64,000 bases of DNA, from the NCBI GenBank assembly GCA_905182735.1, contig CAJJCT010000007.1, forward strand, positions 44,491 through 108,490. Direction: 5' to 3'. Both the position numbers and the translations under genes were made by a program. The notes below the pieces were generated by a model. That model had not been told where the DNA came from, ran no database searches, and saw nothing but the letters and a program-made list of their open reading frames with translations. Of the stretch, positions 36,964 through 45,795 are shown piece after piece. Position 1 is the first letter of the stretch. The number at the start of each line of letters is the position of its first letter. The DNA is from Candidatus Marivariicella framensis (GTDB lineage: Bacteria > Bacteroidota > Bacteroidia > Flavobacteriales > Flavobacteriaceae).

Positions 36964-38103
36964 ATGGAAACAGAGAAATTTGATTATGTTATTTGTGGTG
37001 GTGGAGCTTCTGGAACGCTTCTAGCAAATAGCTTAGTTTCAGATTCCTTTTTTTCTAATAAAAAAATTTTATTAATAGAAAAAGACTCCAAAGCTATAAA
37101 TGACAGAACCTGGTGTTTTTGGGAAAAAGGTGAAAGTGAATTAGACCATATTGTAAGTAAGAAATGGAACTCTGCTATCTTTAAAGCTAATAATTTTAAA
37201 AAACAGTTTGAAACCTCACCATACAGATATAAACTAATAAGAGGAATTGATTTTTACAATAATTTTAAGGGTTTAAAGTCAAAATATAATAATCTTACGT
37301 ATTTAAATTCTGAAATTCTTAAAATTGATAAGATTACAAATATTATTACTACTGATAAAGGATGTTTTGAAGGAGATCTTATCTTTTCAAGTATTTTTGA
37401 TGCTAGTCTTATTAAGAATCAAAAAAAATATCCATACTTAAAACAACATTTTATCGGTCAGTTGGTTGAAACTAAAAATGAAATATTCAATCCAAATGTT
37501 GTTACCTTAATGGACTTTGATATACCTCAAAAAAATTCAACCAGATTTATATATGTTCTTCCATTTTCAAAAACAAAAGCTCTTGTTGAGTACACACTTT
37601 TTTCTCCAAATGAATTAAAAAAAGATGAATATCTCAACTCTATAAAAAGCTATCTTAAAAATTTAAATTCTGGAAACTACGAAGTTGTTGAAACCGAACA
37701 AGGTAGTATTCCAATGACAGCCTATAAATTTAAGTCAGGTAATACCAAAAATTTACTCAATATCGGAACAGCTGGAGGATGGACAAAAGCAAGTACCGGA
37801 TATACTTTTTTAAATACTGTAAATAAAACTAAAGAGCTTGTGTTATTTCTTAAAAAAGGAAAGCCCTTAAATGAATTTGAGAAAACTAATCGATTTTGGT
37901 TTTTTGATTTACTTTTCATAGATGTACTTAATAAACATAATGATATGGGGGGATCGATATTCAAAACAATGTTTGAAAAAAATAATTCAGAAATAATTTT
38001 TAAATTTTTAGATAACAAAACCTCTATTTTAGAAGAAATAAAGCTAATGATGACTTTTAAAAAAAGATGGTTTATTGAAGCATTGATTAAAAGACTTTTT
38101 TAA
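36964..38103 (+). CDS. crtY: Lycopene cyclase (CrtY type)
   Basis: 379 residues. The FAD-binding motif FDYVICGGGASGTLLA is at the N-terminus, followed by the family segments NDRTWCFWEKGE and, later, EQGSIPMTAYKF and TAGGWTKASTGYTF. It cyclises the ends of lycopene to beta-carotene, the step leading to zeaxanthin or retinal in marine flavobacteria. I use ATG 36964; an in-frame TTG five codons upstream is unlikely. Other crt genes are not in the window. Its stop shares TTAA with the convergent prenyl synthase gene. Confidence 0.92.
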   Translation: METEKFDYVICGGGASGTLLANSLVSDSFFSNKKILLIEKDSKAINDRTWCFWEKGESELDHIVSKKWNSAIFKANNFKKQFETSPYRYKLIRGIDFYNNFKGLKSKYNNLTYLNSEILKIDKITNIITTDKGCFEGDLIFSSIFDASLIKNQKKYPYLKQHFIGQLVETKNEIFNPNVVTLMDFDIPQKNSTRFIYVLPFSKTKALVEYTLFSPNELKKDEYLNSIKSYLKNLNSGNYEVVETEQGSIPMTAYKFKSGNTKNLLNIGTAGGWTKASTGYTFLNTVNKTKELVLFLKKGKPLNEFEKTNRFWFFDLLFIDVLNKHNDMGGSIFKTMFEKNNSEIIFKFLDNKTSILEEIKLMMTFKKRWFIEALIKRLF

Positions 38104-39074
38104 AAATCTCTATTTACTAGTTTATTCACAAAGTCCAGTAGTAGTATTTTCTTTTTGGAACCTATTCCTAGATTGTCAATTTTAAGAAAAACTGATTTAG
38201 AAAAATCTTCAATCTTATCTTTAATTGCTTTTTCCGCTCCAGAAGATCTGTAAATTGATGTAACTGCTAATATTTTTTCTTTTGTATTATTTGGGTTAAG
38301 TTTAATCCAATTGCTAAATTCATTTTTAACTTTTTGAGATGAATTTGATTTAACATATAAATGAAGAAAAGTTTTTTTATTTTCAATTATGTCTCCACCT
38401 ATTTGTTTTCCAAATTTATTAATGTCTCCAAAAACATCTAAATAATCATCCTGTAATTGAAAAGCTAAGCCTAACTCTACCCCAATATTATATATTTCAG
38501 ATATCTGTTTATTATTTGCTTTTGAAATTATTGCTCCTACTGAAAGAGCACATCCTATTAAAACAGCAGTTTTATTTTCAATCATTCCCATGTAATCATT
38601 AATAGAAACATTTTCTTGATTTGGAAAATCCATGTCTAATTGCTGACCTTCGCAAACCTTCCTTGCTGTTTTAGAAAATATTTTAGTCAAAGAATAACTT
38701 ATGTCTGGTGAATACTTTTGAAGAAGTTCGTAAGACCATATGAGCATCGCGTCTCCAGAAAGAATTGCTGTATTTGTGTTCCATTTCTTATGAACAGTTT
38801 CTTGACCTCTTCTTAGTGGCGCCTCATCCATAATATCATCATGAACCAAAGAGAAATTATGAAAAACTTCGATTGCTAAAGCTGCTGGTAGAGCATCTTT
38901 AAATTCACCCTCAAAAACCTCTGATGAAATCAAGGTTAAAATTGGACGAATTCTTTTGCCTCCTAATTTTAAAATGTATTTAGCAGGTTTATAGAGGTTT
39001 TCAGGAGATTTATTTGGCAAACTTGATTCTAAATACTCTATAAATGAATTTTGATATTCCTCAATTGAAGGCAT
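38100..39074 (-). CDS. Polyprenyl diphosphate synthase (FPP/GGPP type)
   Basis: 324 residues from ATG 39074 (MPSIEEYQNSFIEYLESSL, the usual family start); a longer frame needs TTG at 39122. First aspartate-rich motif VHDDIMD and second FQLQDDYLD are intact, with GGKRIRP and the GDAMLI segment. It condenses isopentenyl units onto allylic diphosphates. Being back to back with lycopene cyclase suggests GGPP supply for carotenoids, but chain length cannot be set from sequence by eye. The 5' end faces the tetR promoter region. Confidence 0.9.
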   Translation of the reverse strand: MPSIEEYQNSFIEYLESSLPNKSPENLYKPAKYILKLGGKRIRPILTLISSEVFEGEFKDALPAALAIEVFHNFSLVHDDIMDEAPLRRGQETVHKKWNTNTAILSGDAMLIWSYELLQKYSPDISYSLTKIFSKTARKVCEGQQLDMDFPNQENVSINDYMGMIENKTAVLIGCALSVGAIISKANNKQISEIYNIGVELGLAFQLQDDYLDVFGDINKFGKQIGGDIIENKKTFLHLYVKSNSSQKVKNEFSNWIKLNPNNTKEKILAVTSIYRSSGAEKAIKDKIEDFSKSVFLKIDNLGIGSKKKILLLDFVNKLVNRDF

Positions 39075-39131
39075 GAAATAATTTTTTATAAATGTAAATA
39101 AATTATCTAACGATAAGTTCAAATAAACAAC

Positions 39132-39159
39132 GGAAACTGTTTTGGTTTTTTAAGTTTCC
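39132..39159. repeat. Inverted repeat over the tetR promoter, likely TetR operator
   Basis: GGAAACT (39132-39138) and AGTTTCC (39153-39159) are perfect complements 14 bases apart. The repeat straddles the -33 element and the spacer of the tetR promoter, so a bound dimer would block RNA polymerase. TetR family repressors commonly bind such operators upstream of their own gene. No binding data. Confidence 0.6.
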
Positions 39160-39172
39160 TTTCATATCTTTG
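39141..39172 (+). promoter_or_regulatory. Promoter of the tetR-efflux operon
   Basis: TTTG (39141-39144) and TATCTTTG (39165-39172) are 20 bases apart, an excellent match to the Bacteroidota -33/-7 consensus. The ATG is only 8 bases after the -7 box, so the transcript would be nearly leaderless. Confidence 0.75.
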
Positions 39173-39179
39173 CACCATC

Positions 39180-39785
39180 ATGAAAGAAAAAATCATAATA
39201 AAGGCTACAGAACTCTTTTTATCCATAGGGTTTAAAAGTGTCACAATGGATGATTTGGCTCAGTCTATGGGGATATCAAAAAAGACTATTTATCAGTTTT
39301 TTAAAAATAAAAATCATTTGATTAGTTTATGTATGAAAACGCTCCAAAAAGGAGTAGTCAAGTCTTTTAAACAGATTAGTATAAATGCGAATAATCCAAT
39401 AATAGAATTATTCCAGATAAAAAAAGAAGCAATGAAAGTATTAGGAAATACCGAAACTGCCCCTCAATTTCAACTTCAAAAGTTTTATCCAGAAATTTAT
39501 CAAGAGCTTAAGGGTAGAGAATTTGATCTAGTTAGAGATGTTTTTCAAGAGAGCTTAAAAAAAGGAATCAAGTCCGGTTATTACAGAGAAGAAATTAACA
39601 TTGATTTCATAACTAGAATCTACATAAATGGAATGAGAGGAGTAAGGGATATCAACTTGTTTCCGTTACATGAATTTAAATTGGAAAAAGTTATAGAGGA
39701 TTTTTTAGAGTATCACGTCAGAGCTATTTCCACAAATAAAGGTCTAATTCTTTTAAATAAAATTTATAACAAATCAGAATCATGA
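39180..39785 (+). CDS. TetR-family transcriptional regulator
   Basis: 201 residues. The N-terminal helix-turn-helix is typical: KATELFLSIGFKSVTMDDLA, then QSMGISKKTIYQFFKNK. The C-terminal ligand domain is not assignable. It heads an operon with tolC, hlyD and RND genes (4-base overlap with tolC), so it probably represses them and its own promoter until an effector binds. The operator candidate is at 39132-39159. Confidence 0.93.
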   Translation: MKEKIIIKATELFLSIGFKSVTMDDLAQSMGISKKTIYQFFKNKNHLISLCMKTLQKGVVKSFKQISINANNPIIELFQIKKEAMKVLGNTETAPQFQLQKFYPEIYQELKGREFDLVRDVFQESLKKGIKSGYYREEINIDFITRIYINGMRGVRDINLFPLHEFKLEKVIEDFLEYHVRAISTNKGLILLNKIYNKSES

Positions 39786-41119
39786 AAAAATATGTATGTA
39801 TTTTGTTTTTCTCACTTGGCCTTTTAAAGGCTCAAGAATTCCCTAATAATCTTAATGTTGATGAAGCAATAAGTTTTGCACTTGAAAATAACACTGAAAT
39901 TATAAATGCTAAACTAGAAGTAGATAAAGCTTATAAAGAAAAATGGAAAACAATTTCAATTGGGCTACCTCAGGTAAAAGCTAGTTTTGATTATACTAAT
40001 TTTTTAGAACTCCCTGTATCTTTAATTCCTGCACAATTTTTTGGTGGTCAAGAAGGAGATTTTGCTGAAGTCAGTTTTGGAACGGAGCAGAACTTAGTGG
40101 GATCTGCTCGAATTAGTCAAATGATTTTTGACGGATCTTATATTGTTGGGGTAAAGGCAACCAAAACCTATTTGAAAGTTTCAGATAACGCTCTACAAAA
40201 AACAAATTTAAATGTTAGAAGGTCTGTCAATAATGCCTATTTAAACACCTTATTATCGAAGGAAAATATTGATTTTATAGATAAGAATATTAAAAACTTA
40301 GAAGGCACCCTTAGAGAAACAAAAAAATTATTTAAAAATGGTTTTATAGAAGAAGAAAGTGTCGAACAGTTAAAAATTACATTGTCAGAGTTAAAGTCAA
40401 AAAGGAAGTTTGCTTACCAATTTAGTTTATTATCAAAAGATATCTTGAAAATTTCTCTAGGTTATGAGGAAGAAGATGAGCTAAATCTCACTAGTTCTCT
40501 TGAATCTATAATTAATTCTCAGGTTTTTGAAGTGCCTGTAATAGAATCATGGGATATAAATTCAAATATTGATGTTAAAATAGCAAATAATAATGTTGAG
40601 TTTAAAAGGCTTGAGTATAAATTAGAGCAGAGTAAATCATTACCTACTCTTTCTACATTTATAAGTGGCGCTTATACTGGAAACAACAACTCTTTCTCAT
40701 TTAATAAACAAAATCAAAAATGGTTTGGATCAGCTTTATTTGGTGTAAGTCTGGAAGTCCCATTATTTAGTTCATTCGGAAGGTCAGCAAGTTCTCAAAT
40801 GGCAAAAATATCCTATCAGCAATCTAAAAAAATACTTGAAAAAACTCAACGAGAAATTAAAGTTTCTGCCAAAAATGCAAAGGCTAATTATGAACTTGCA
40901 ATAGATGATTTTTATGTTTCAAAAAACAACATGAACCTGGCAGAAAGAATAGAAAGAAAAAATCAAATAAAGTTCTCGCAAGGGATGGCGAATAGTTTTG
41001 AATTGAGACAGGCTCAATCTCAACTTTATAAAACACAGAAAAATTATTTAGATGCTGTGCAAAAACTGGTGTCTAAGAAGATTGAATTAAAAACAATTTT
41101 AAACATTACTAATAATTAA
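39782..41119 (+). CDS. TolC-family outer membrane efflux protein
   Basis: 445 residues. Signal peptide MKKYVCILFFSLGLLKAQ, then the two long helical TolC repeats (helical barrel) with the LNVDEAISFALENN start and a second copy near residue 260 onward. It forms the outer-membrane channel for the RND pump. ATGA overlap with tetR; 5 bases before the adaptor gene. Confidence 0.92.
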   Translation: MKKYVCILFFSLGLLKAQEFPNNLNVDEAISFALENNTEIINAKLEVDKAYKEKWKTISIGLPQVKASFDYTNFLELPVSLIPAQFFGGQEGDFAEVSFGTEQNLVGSARISQMIFDGSYIVGVKATKTYLKVSDNALQKTNLNVRRSVNNAYLNTLLSKENIDFIDKNIKNLEGTLRETKKLFKNGFIEEESVEQLKITLSELKSKRKFAYQFSLLSKDILKISLGYEEEDELNLTSSLESIINSQVFEVPVIESWDINSNIDVKIANNNVEFKRLEYKLEQSKSLPTLSTFISGAYTGNNNSFSFNKQNQKWFGSALFGVSLEVPLFSSFGRSASSQMAKISYQQSKKILEKTQREIKVSAKNAKANYELAIDDFYVSKNNMNLAERIERKNQIKFSQGMANSFELRQAQSQLYKTQKNYLDAVQKLVSKKIELKTILNITNN

Positions 41120-41124
41120 ATATT

Positions 41125-42291
41125 ATGAAATTCAAAATATGCTTTTTAACTTTTGCTTTAATATTCTTTAGCTGTAATAAGAATGAAAAAGACACAACCT
41201 CGATTATTAATTCGAAAGATCTGAAATTAATTCAAAATAAGAAAGCTGAAGTTGGAAGGCAAATAAACACTCTTCAAAAAGAATTAAAAATATTAAATGA
41301 AGTCATTTTTGATTTAGATGAAAATCAAAAATTTCCACTTGTAACAAATGTCAAAATTGAAAGCAAACCCTTTAAGCATTTTATCGAAGTACAAGGATCA
41401 TTAGATTCTGATAAAAACTTAAAACTATACCCAGAAATTCCTGGAATCATTAAAACTATTCATGTTAAAGAAGGACAAAAAGTTTTAAAAGGAACTGTAC
41501 TTATTGAACTATCTAACGAAGGAATTATAGCTCAACTGGATCAAATGAGATTACAAGTGAAACTGGCTAAAACAACTTATGAAAGACAATCAAGTTTATG
41601 GAAAGAAAAAATCGGATCAGAAATTCAATTTTTACAAGCTGAAACCAATTATCTAAGTTTAAAGAAAAACATAGACCAATTAAAAGTTCAAATAACTAAA
41701 TCAAAAATAATTGCTCCATTTGATGGCATAATTGATGAACTAATTGCTGATTCCGGAAGCAACGTTAATCCAGGGGTAACTCCTGTTTTAAGAATTATTA
41801 ACCTTGATAAGATTAAAGTAAAAGCAGAAATTCCAGAAACTCACATTACAAAAATCAAAAAAAATTCTGAAGCTATAGTTTTTATTCCAATCCTCTCTAG
41901 CACTATTATTTCTAAAATATCCTCTATAGGAAATATAATTAACCCTAATAACAGAAACTTTAGAATTGAAATTATGCTTAAAAATAATGATAATGATTTT
42001 AAACCAAATATGACAGCAAAAATTTCTATAAATGATTATGAAAATCTTAACGCATTACTAGTTTCTCAAAAAAATATTATTGAAAATAGTGCTAACGAAT
42101 TTTATGTTTTCAAGCTTGATCCGTTGGATTTTGAACAAAATAAGTATACCGCAATTAAAACTTATGTCAAGCTCGGAAAAACATCAGATAATAAAATAGA
42201 AGTTCTAGAAGGATTGAAAAGTGGTGATCTAATTATCGAGGATGGAATTCGACAAGTAAAAGATAAACAAATAGTAAAATCAATAAACTAA
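41125..42291 (+). CDS. RND efflux periplasmic adaptor (HlyD/MFP family)
   Basis: 388 residues. Lipoprotein signal MKFKICFLTFALIFFSC with Cys at 17. A coiled coil flanked by lipoyl halves follows (GIIKTIHVKEGQKVLKGT and SKIIAPFDGIIDELIADSGS), then beta-barrel and membrane-proximal domains. The adaptor links the RND pump to TolC. An N-terminal coiled-coil stretch (about residues 30-65) before the first barrel segment is longer than in classic AcrA. Confidence 0.92.
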   Translation: MKFKICFLTFALIFFSCNKNEKDTTSIINSKDLKLIQNKKAEVGRQINTLQKELKILNEVIFDLDENQKFPLVTNVKIESKPFKHFIEVQGSLDSDKNLKLYPEIPGIIKTIHVKEGQKVLKGTVLIELSNEGIIAQLDQMRLQVKLAKTTYERQSSLWKEKIGSEIQFLQAETNYLSLKKNIDQLKVQITKSKIIAPFDGIIDELIADSGSNVNPGVTPVLRIINLDKIKVKAEIPETHITKIKKNSEAIVFIPILSSTIISKISSIGNIINPNNRNFRIEIMLKNNDNDFKPNMTAKISINDYENLNALLVSQKNIIENSANEFYVFKLDPLDFEQNKYTAIKTYVKLGKTSDNKIEVLEGLKSGDLIIEDGIRQVKDKQIVKSIN

Positions 42292-42309
42292 TAACAAGGA
42301 ATTCCATTC

Positions 42310-45300
42310 ATGAAAAAATCATCAGAATTAAAAGAGTTCAAACCATCTTCCTGGGCAATAAACAGGAGTACAGTGATATATGTGATTATTGGAGTGTTTT
42401 TGTTCCTTGGAGTCTCTGCTTACTTTTCAATGCCTAGAGAGAATTATCCTGAAATAAAAGAAAATCAAATATTTGTAAGCTCTGTCTTTCCTGGAAATAC
42501 AGCAGAAGACATTGAGAGATTAATCACTGATCCTCTAGAAGAGGAACTTAAAGGGGTGAAAAATCTTGTTGAGATTGTATCAACATCAAGAGAAAATGTT
42601 TCTTTAATAACCGTCGAATTTGATGAGGGTATCTCTAATGAAAATGCTAAAATCCAAGTTAAAGACAAAGTTGACTTAATTACCTCTGGATCAGATTGGC
42701 CAACTTTTAATAACGCAAAAGTTGAACCAAATGTTTTTGCACTTACAATATCTGAGGAAATGCCCATTCTAAATATTGGTTTAACTGGGGATCTTCCTAT
42801 CAAGGAAATGAAATTCTATGCAGAATTACTTCAAGATAAAATTGAGCAAATGTCAGAAATTAAAGAAGTTGCATTAAGAGGTGTTCAAGATTTTGAGGTC
42901 GAAGTTGCTATAGATCTTCTTAAGATGACTGCATTGTCCGTTTCTTTCAAAGACATAATAAATGCTATTCAAAGAGAAAATAATACTGTTTCTGCTGGAA
43001 GCGTTGAAGGTGATGGCACAAGGAGAAACCTGAGAGTTTTGGGTGAAATAAATTCCCCTGATGATTTAAATAATTTTGTTGTCAAAACTCAAAATGGTAT
43101 TGTTTATTTAGGAGATATTTCTAAAGTTAAATTTAAAGAAAAAGAGAAAAATTCGTACGCGCGATCAAATGGAAAGACAGCACTAGTTTTAAATGTAAAA
43201 AAAAGAAGTGGAAAAAATCTAATTAAAACTGTCGAAAAAATAAGGGTGTTAATCGATAATGTCAAATCTTCAGACTTTCCAAGTTCAATTGAAATTGAAA
43301 TTTCAAATGATCAATCAAATACTACAAAAAATATAGTAAGTGATTTAGTCAATAATATCATTTTTGGCGTAATACTTGTCGTTACTGTTTTAATGTTTTT
43401 TCTAGGTTTTAGAAATTCTCTGTTTGTTGGGTTTGCTATACCTATGTCAATGCTTATGTCATTTATGATTTTAAACTTTTTAGGAAGCACAATAAACACA
43501 ATGGTTCTTTTCGGTTTAATTATGGGGATGGGAATGCTAGTAGATAATGGGATTGTTGTAGTTGAAAACGCATATCGTCTAATGGAGAAAGAAGGTATGT
43601 CTAAAATAGAAGCTGCAAAAAAAGGGATTGGAGAAATAGCAACACCTATTATTGTTTCAACTGCAACAACAGTTGCAGCATTTATACCCCTAGGTTTTTG
43701 GCCTGGAACAATAGGTAAATTCATGATCTATTTTCCGTTCACTCTTTCGATTGTGCTTGGGTCTTCACTGATTGTAGCTATTTTTTTTAATTCAATGCTT
43801 GTTTCAAAATTCATGAGCACCAAAGACAAAATAATTGGAAGAAAAAAACTTCGAAGATTAACTCTTTTGTTATCTGGAATAGGTTCCTTATTAATCTTTT
43901 TTCCAGGAAAACCTAGAGGTCTTGGTACTTTACTAATTTTACTAAACATACTTTTGTGGGCATATAAACTCTTCATAAAGAGATGGGCTTTATATTTTAG
44001 AACAGTAAGCCTTGTTAGTCTAGAGAAAAGATATACTAAAATTTTACGATTTACATTATCTGGTAAAACTCCTTTTTTATTATTAACTGGAACTATAGGG
44101 CTACTTTTTTCTTCATTTATTATTTTGGGACTATCCGCTCCAAAAGTTGAGTTTTTCCCAGAAAATCAACCTCAACAAATTTTTATTTATATTGAATATC
44201 CTGAAGGAACATCGATAGGTAAAACAAATTCAACTTCAAAACTTATTGAAGCTGATGTTCTAAAAGTCATAAATAGTTCGAAATATATAGACAATGGAAA
44301 TAACTTTATGATTGATTCCAATGTGACTTTTGTGGGTTTAGGATCTCAAAACCCAGAAATTGATAAAGGAGGTGATCAAGAAATGCCTCACAAATCTAAA
44401 ATCACTATAACTACTTCTCAATTTAAATATAGGCGAGGGCTTTCAAGTGAAAACTTAAGAAAGGAATTACAAAAAAAGTTAAAAGATAAATATGCAGGGG
44501 TATCAGTTTCCGTTGAAAAAGATTCAAAAGGGCCGCCAGCAGGCTACCCGGTTAATATTGAAATAGCTGGAGAAGATTATGATGAATTAATTCAAACTGC
44601 TGAAAATTTAAAACTTTATTTGACTTCTGAAAATATATCTGGAGTTGAAGGGTTAAAAATAGATGTTAATAAAAGTAAGCCTGGGATGATAATTAATATT
44701 GACAGGGAAAAAGCAGGAAGTCTGGGCGTTACAGCCGGTCAGATTGGCCAACAACTTAGAGGTTCTGTTTTTGGCGAAAAGGCAGGTGTTTACAAAAATA
44801 ATGGTGAAGATTATGATATTAATGTTAGATTTAATGAAAATGATCGAAATTTTGTTGACCAATTATTAGATCAATATATAGTTTTTAGGGATCCTGCTAG
44901 TGGGAAAATTAAAAAAATTCCTCTCAGTACTTTAGTTGAATATAAAAATTCTGTTTCTTTTAATGCAATTAAACATAGAGACCTTAAGAGGGTTGTTACT
45001 CTGTATTCTCCTGTTTTAGCTGGATATAATGGTAATGATGTTGTGGCGAATGTTAAACAAAGTGTTTCAAGTTTTGATCAAATCAAGCCTGATATTGAAT
45101 TAAGGTTTACTGGTGAAATTGAAGAGCAAGATAAAAATATGCGATTTCTATTAGGAGCTTTAGCGGCAGCATTAGGAATGATATTGTTTCTATTAGTTCT
45201 TCAATTTAATTCAATCTCAAACCCTCTCATAATTCTATTATCAATTTTCTTGAGTTTTACTGGAGTTCTTTATGGTATAAGCTTATTTAATATGCCATTT

Positions 45301-45762
45301 GTAATTATGATGACTATGATGGGGATTATTGCTTTATCTGGAATTGTCGTTAATAACGGAGTGGTTTTAATAGATTACACTCAATTATTAATTGCCAGAA
45401 AAAAAGAAGATTTAGATATTGCCTTTAATAAACTTCTTCCAAAATTAGAGGCTCGTGAAGCAATAGTGTATGGAGGTGCAGCTAGGCTTCGTCCAGTTCT
45501 TTTAACAGCAATAACTACTATTTTAGGACTGATACCTCTAGCTACAGGACTTAATATCGATTTCTTTTCATTAATAACCGAATGGGATCCTAAAATATTT
45601 ATTGGAGGTGACAATGTAATATTCTGGGGTCCACTTGCATGGACTGTAATATTTGGTCTAACTTTTGCGACGTTTTTGACACTATTTATTGTTCCTAGTT
45701 GTTTTTATATAGTTTATCAACTTAAATTAACTATTAGCAATTGGAATAAGATTAAAAACTAA
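42310..45762 (+). CDS. RND efflux permease (AcrB/HAE1-like)
   Basis: 1150 residues, twelve helices and two large periplasmic loops. First helix near 20-40; helices 2-6 in 350-560; second half begins near 585. The TM4 segment reads GMLVDNGIVVVEN at about 409-421, so the usual Asp-Asp pair is Asp412-Asn413. An AAGGAA about 10 bases before the ATG is one of few Shine-Dalgarno-like sites here. It exports drugs, solvents or cell products using the proton gradient; the substrate is unknown. Last gene of the tetR operon. Confidence 0.93.
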   Translation: MKKSSELKEFKPSSWAINRSTVIYVIIGVFLFLGVSAYFSMPRENYPEIKENQIFVSSVFPGNTAEDIERLITDPLEEELKGVKNLVEIVSTSRENVSLITVEFDEGISNENAKIQVKDKVDLITSGSDWPTFNNAKVEPNVFALTISEEMPILNIGLTGDLPIKEMKFYAELLQDKIEQMSEIKEVALRGVQDFEVEVAIDLLKMTALSVSFKDIINAIQRENNTVSAGSVEGDGTRRNLRVLGEINSPDDLNNFVVKTQNGIVYLGDISKVKFKEKEKNSYARSNGKTALVLNVKKRSGKNLIKTVEKIRVLIDNVKSSDFPSSIEIEISNDQSNTTKNIVSDLVNNIIFGVILVVTVLMFFLGFRNSLFVGFAIPMSMLMSFMILNFLGSTINTMVLFGLIMGMGMLVDNGIVVVENAYRLMEKEGMSKIEAAKKGIGEIATPIIVSTATTVAAFIPLGFWPGTIGKFMIYFPFTLSIVLGSSLIVAIFFNSMLVSKFMSTKDKIIGRKKLRRLTLLLSGIGSLLIFFPGKPRGLGTLLILLNILLWAYKLFIKRWALYFRTVSLVSLEKRYTKILRFTLSGKTPFLLLTGTIGLLFSSFIILGLSAPKVEFFPENQPQQIFIYIEYPEGTSIGKTNSTSKLIEADVLKVINSSKYIDNGNNFMIDSNVTFVGLGSQNPEIDKGGDQEMPHKSKITITTSQFKYRRGLSSENLRKELQKKLKDKYAGVSVSVEKDSKGPPAGYPVNIEIAGEDYDELIQTAENLKLYLTSENISGVEGLKIDVNKSKPGMIINIDREKAGSLGVTAGQIGQQLRGSVFGEKAGVYKNNGEDYDINVRFNENDRNFVDQLLDQYIVFRDPASGKIKKIPLSTLVEYKNSVSFNAIKHRDLKRVVTLYSPVLAGYNGNDVVANVKQSVSSFDQIKPDIELRFTGEIEEQDKNMRFLLGALAAALGMILFLLVLQFNSISNPLIILLSIFLSFTGVLYGISLFNMPFVIMMTMMGIIALSGIVVNNGVVLIDYTQLLIARKKEDLDIAFNKLLPKLEAREAIVYGGAARLRPVLLTAITTILGLIPLATGLNIDFFSLITEWDPKIFIGGDNVIFWGPLAWTVIFGLTFATFLTLFIVPSCFYIVYQLKLTISNWNKIKN

Positions 45763-45770
45763 TAACTTAA

Positions 45771-45778
45771 TACCTTTG
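45771..45778 (+). promoter_or_regulatory. Candidate -7 element for aspS
   Basis: TACCTTTG matches TAnnTTTG, 17 bases before the aspS ATG. The -33 position has no clear TTTG (a TTG lies 27 bases upstream, too far). Confidence 0.5.
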
Positions 45779-45795
45779 TAATTCATTTTTAGATT

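Noticed and set aside
43311..43724. Reverse-strand frames inside the RND permease gene
   Set aside because: Shadows of a strongly conserved coding sequence; no independent evidence.
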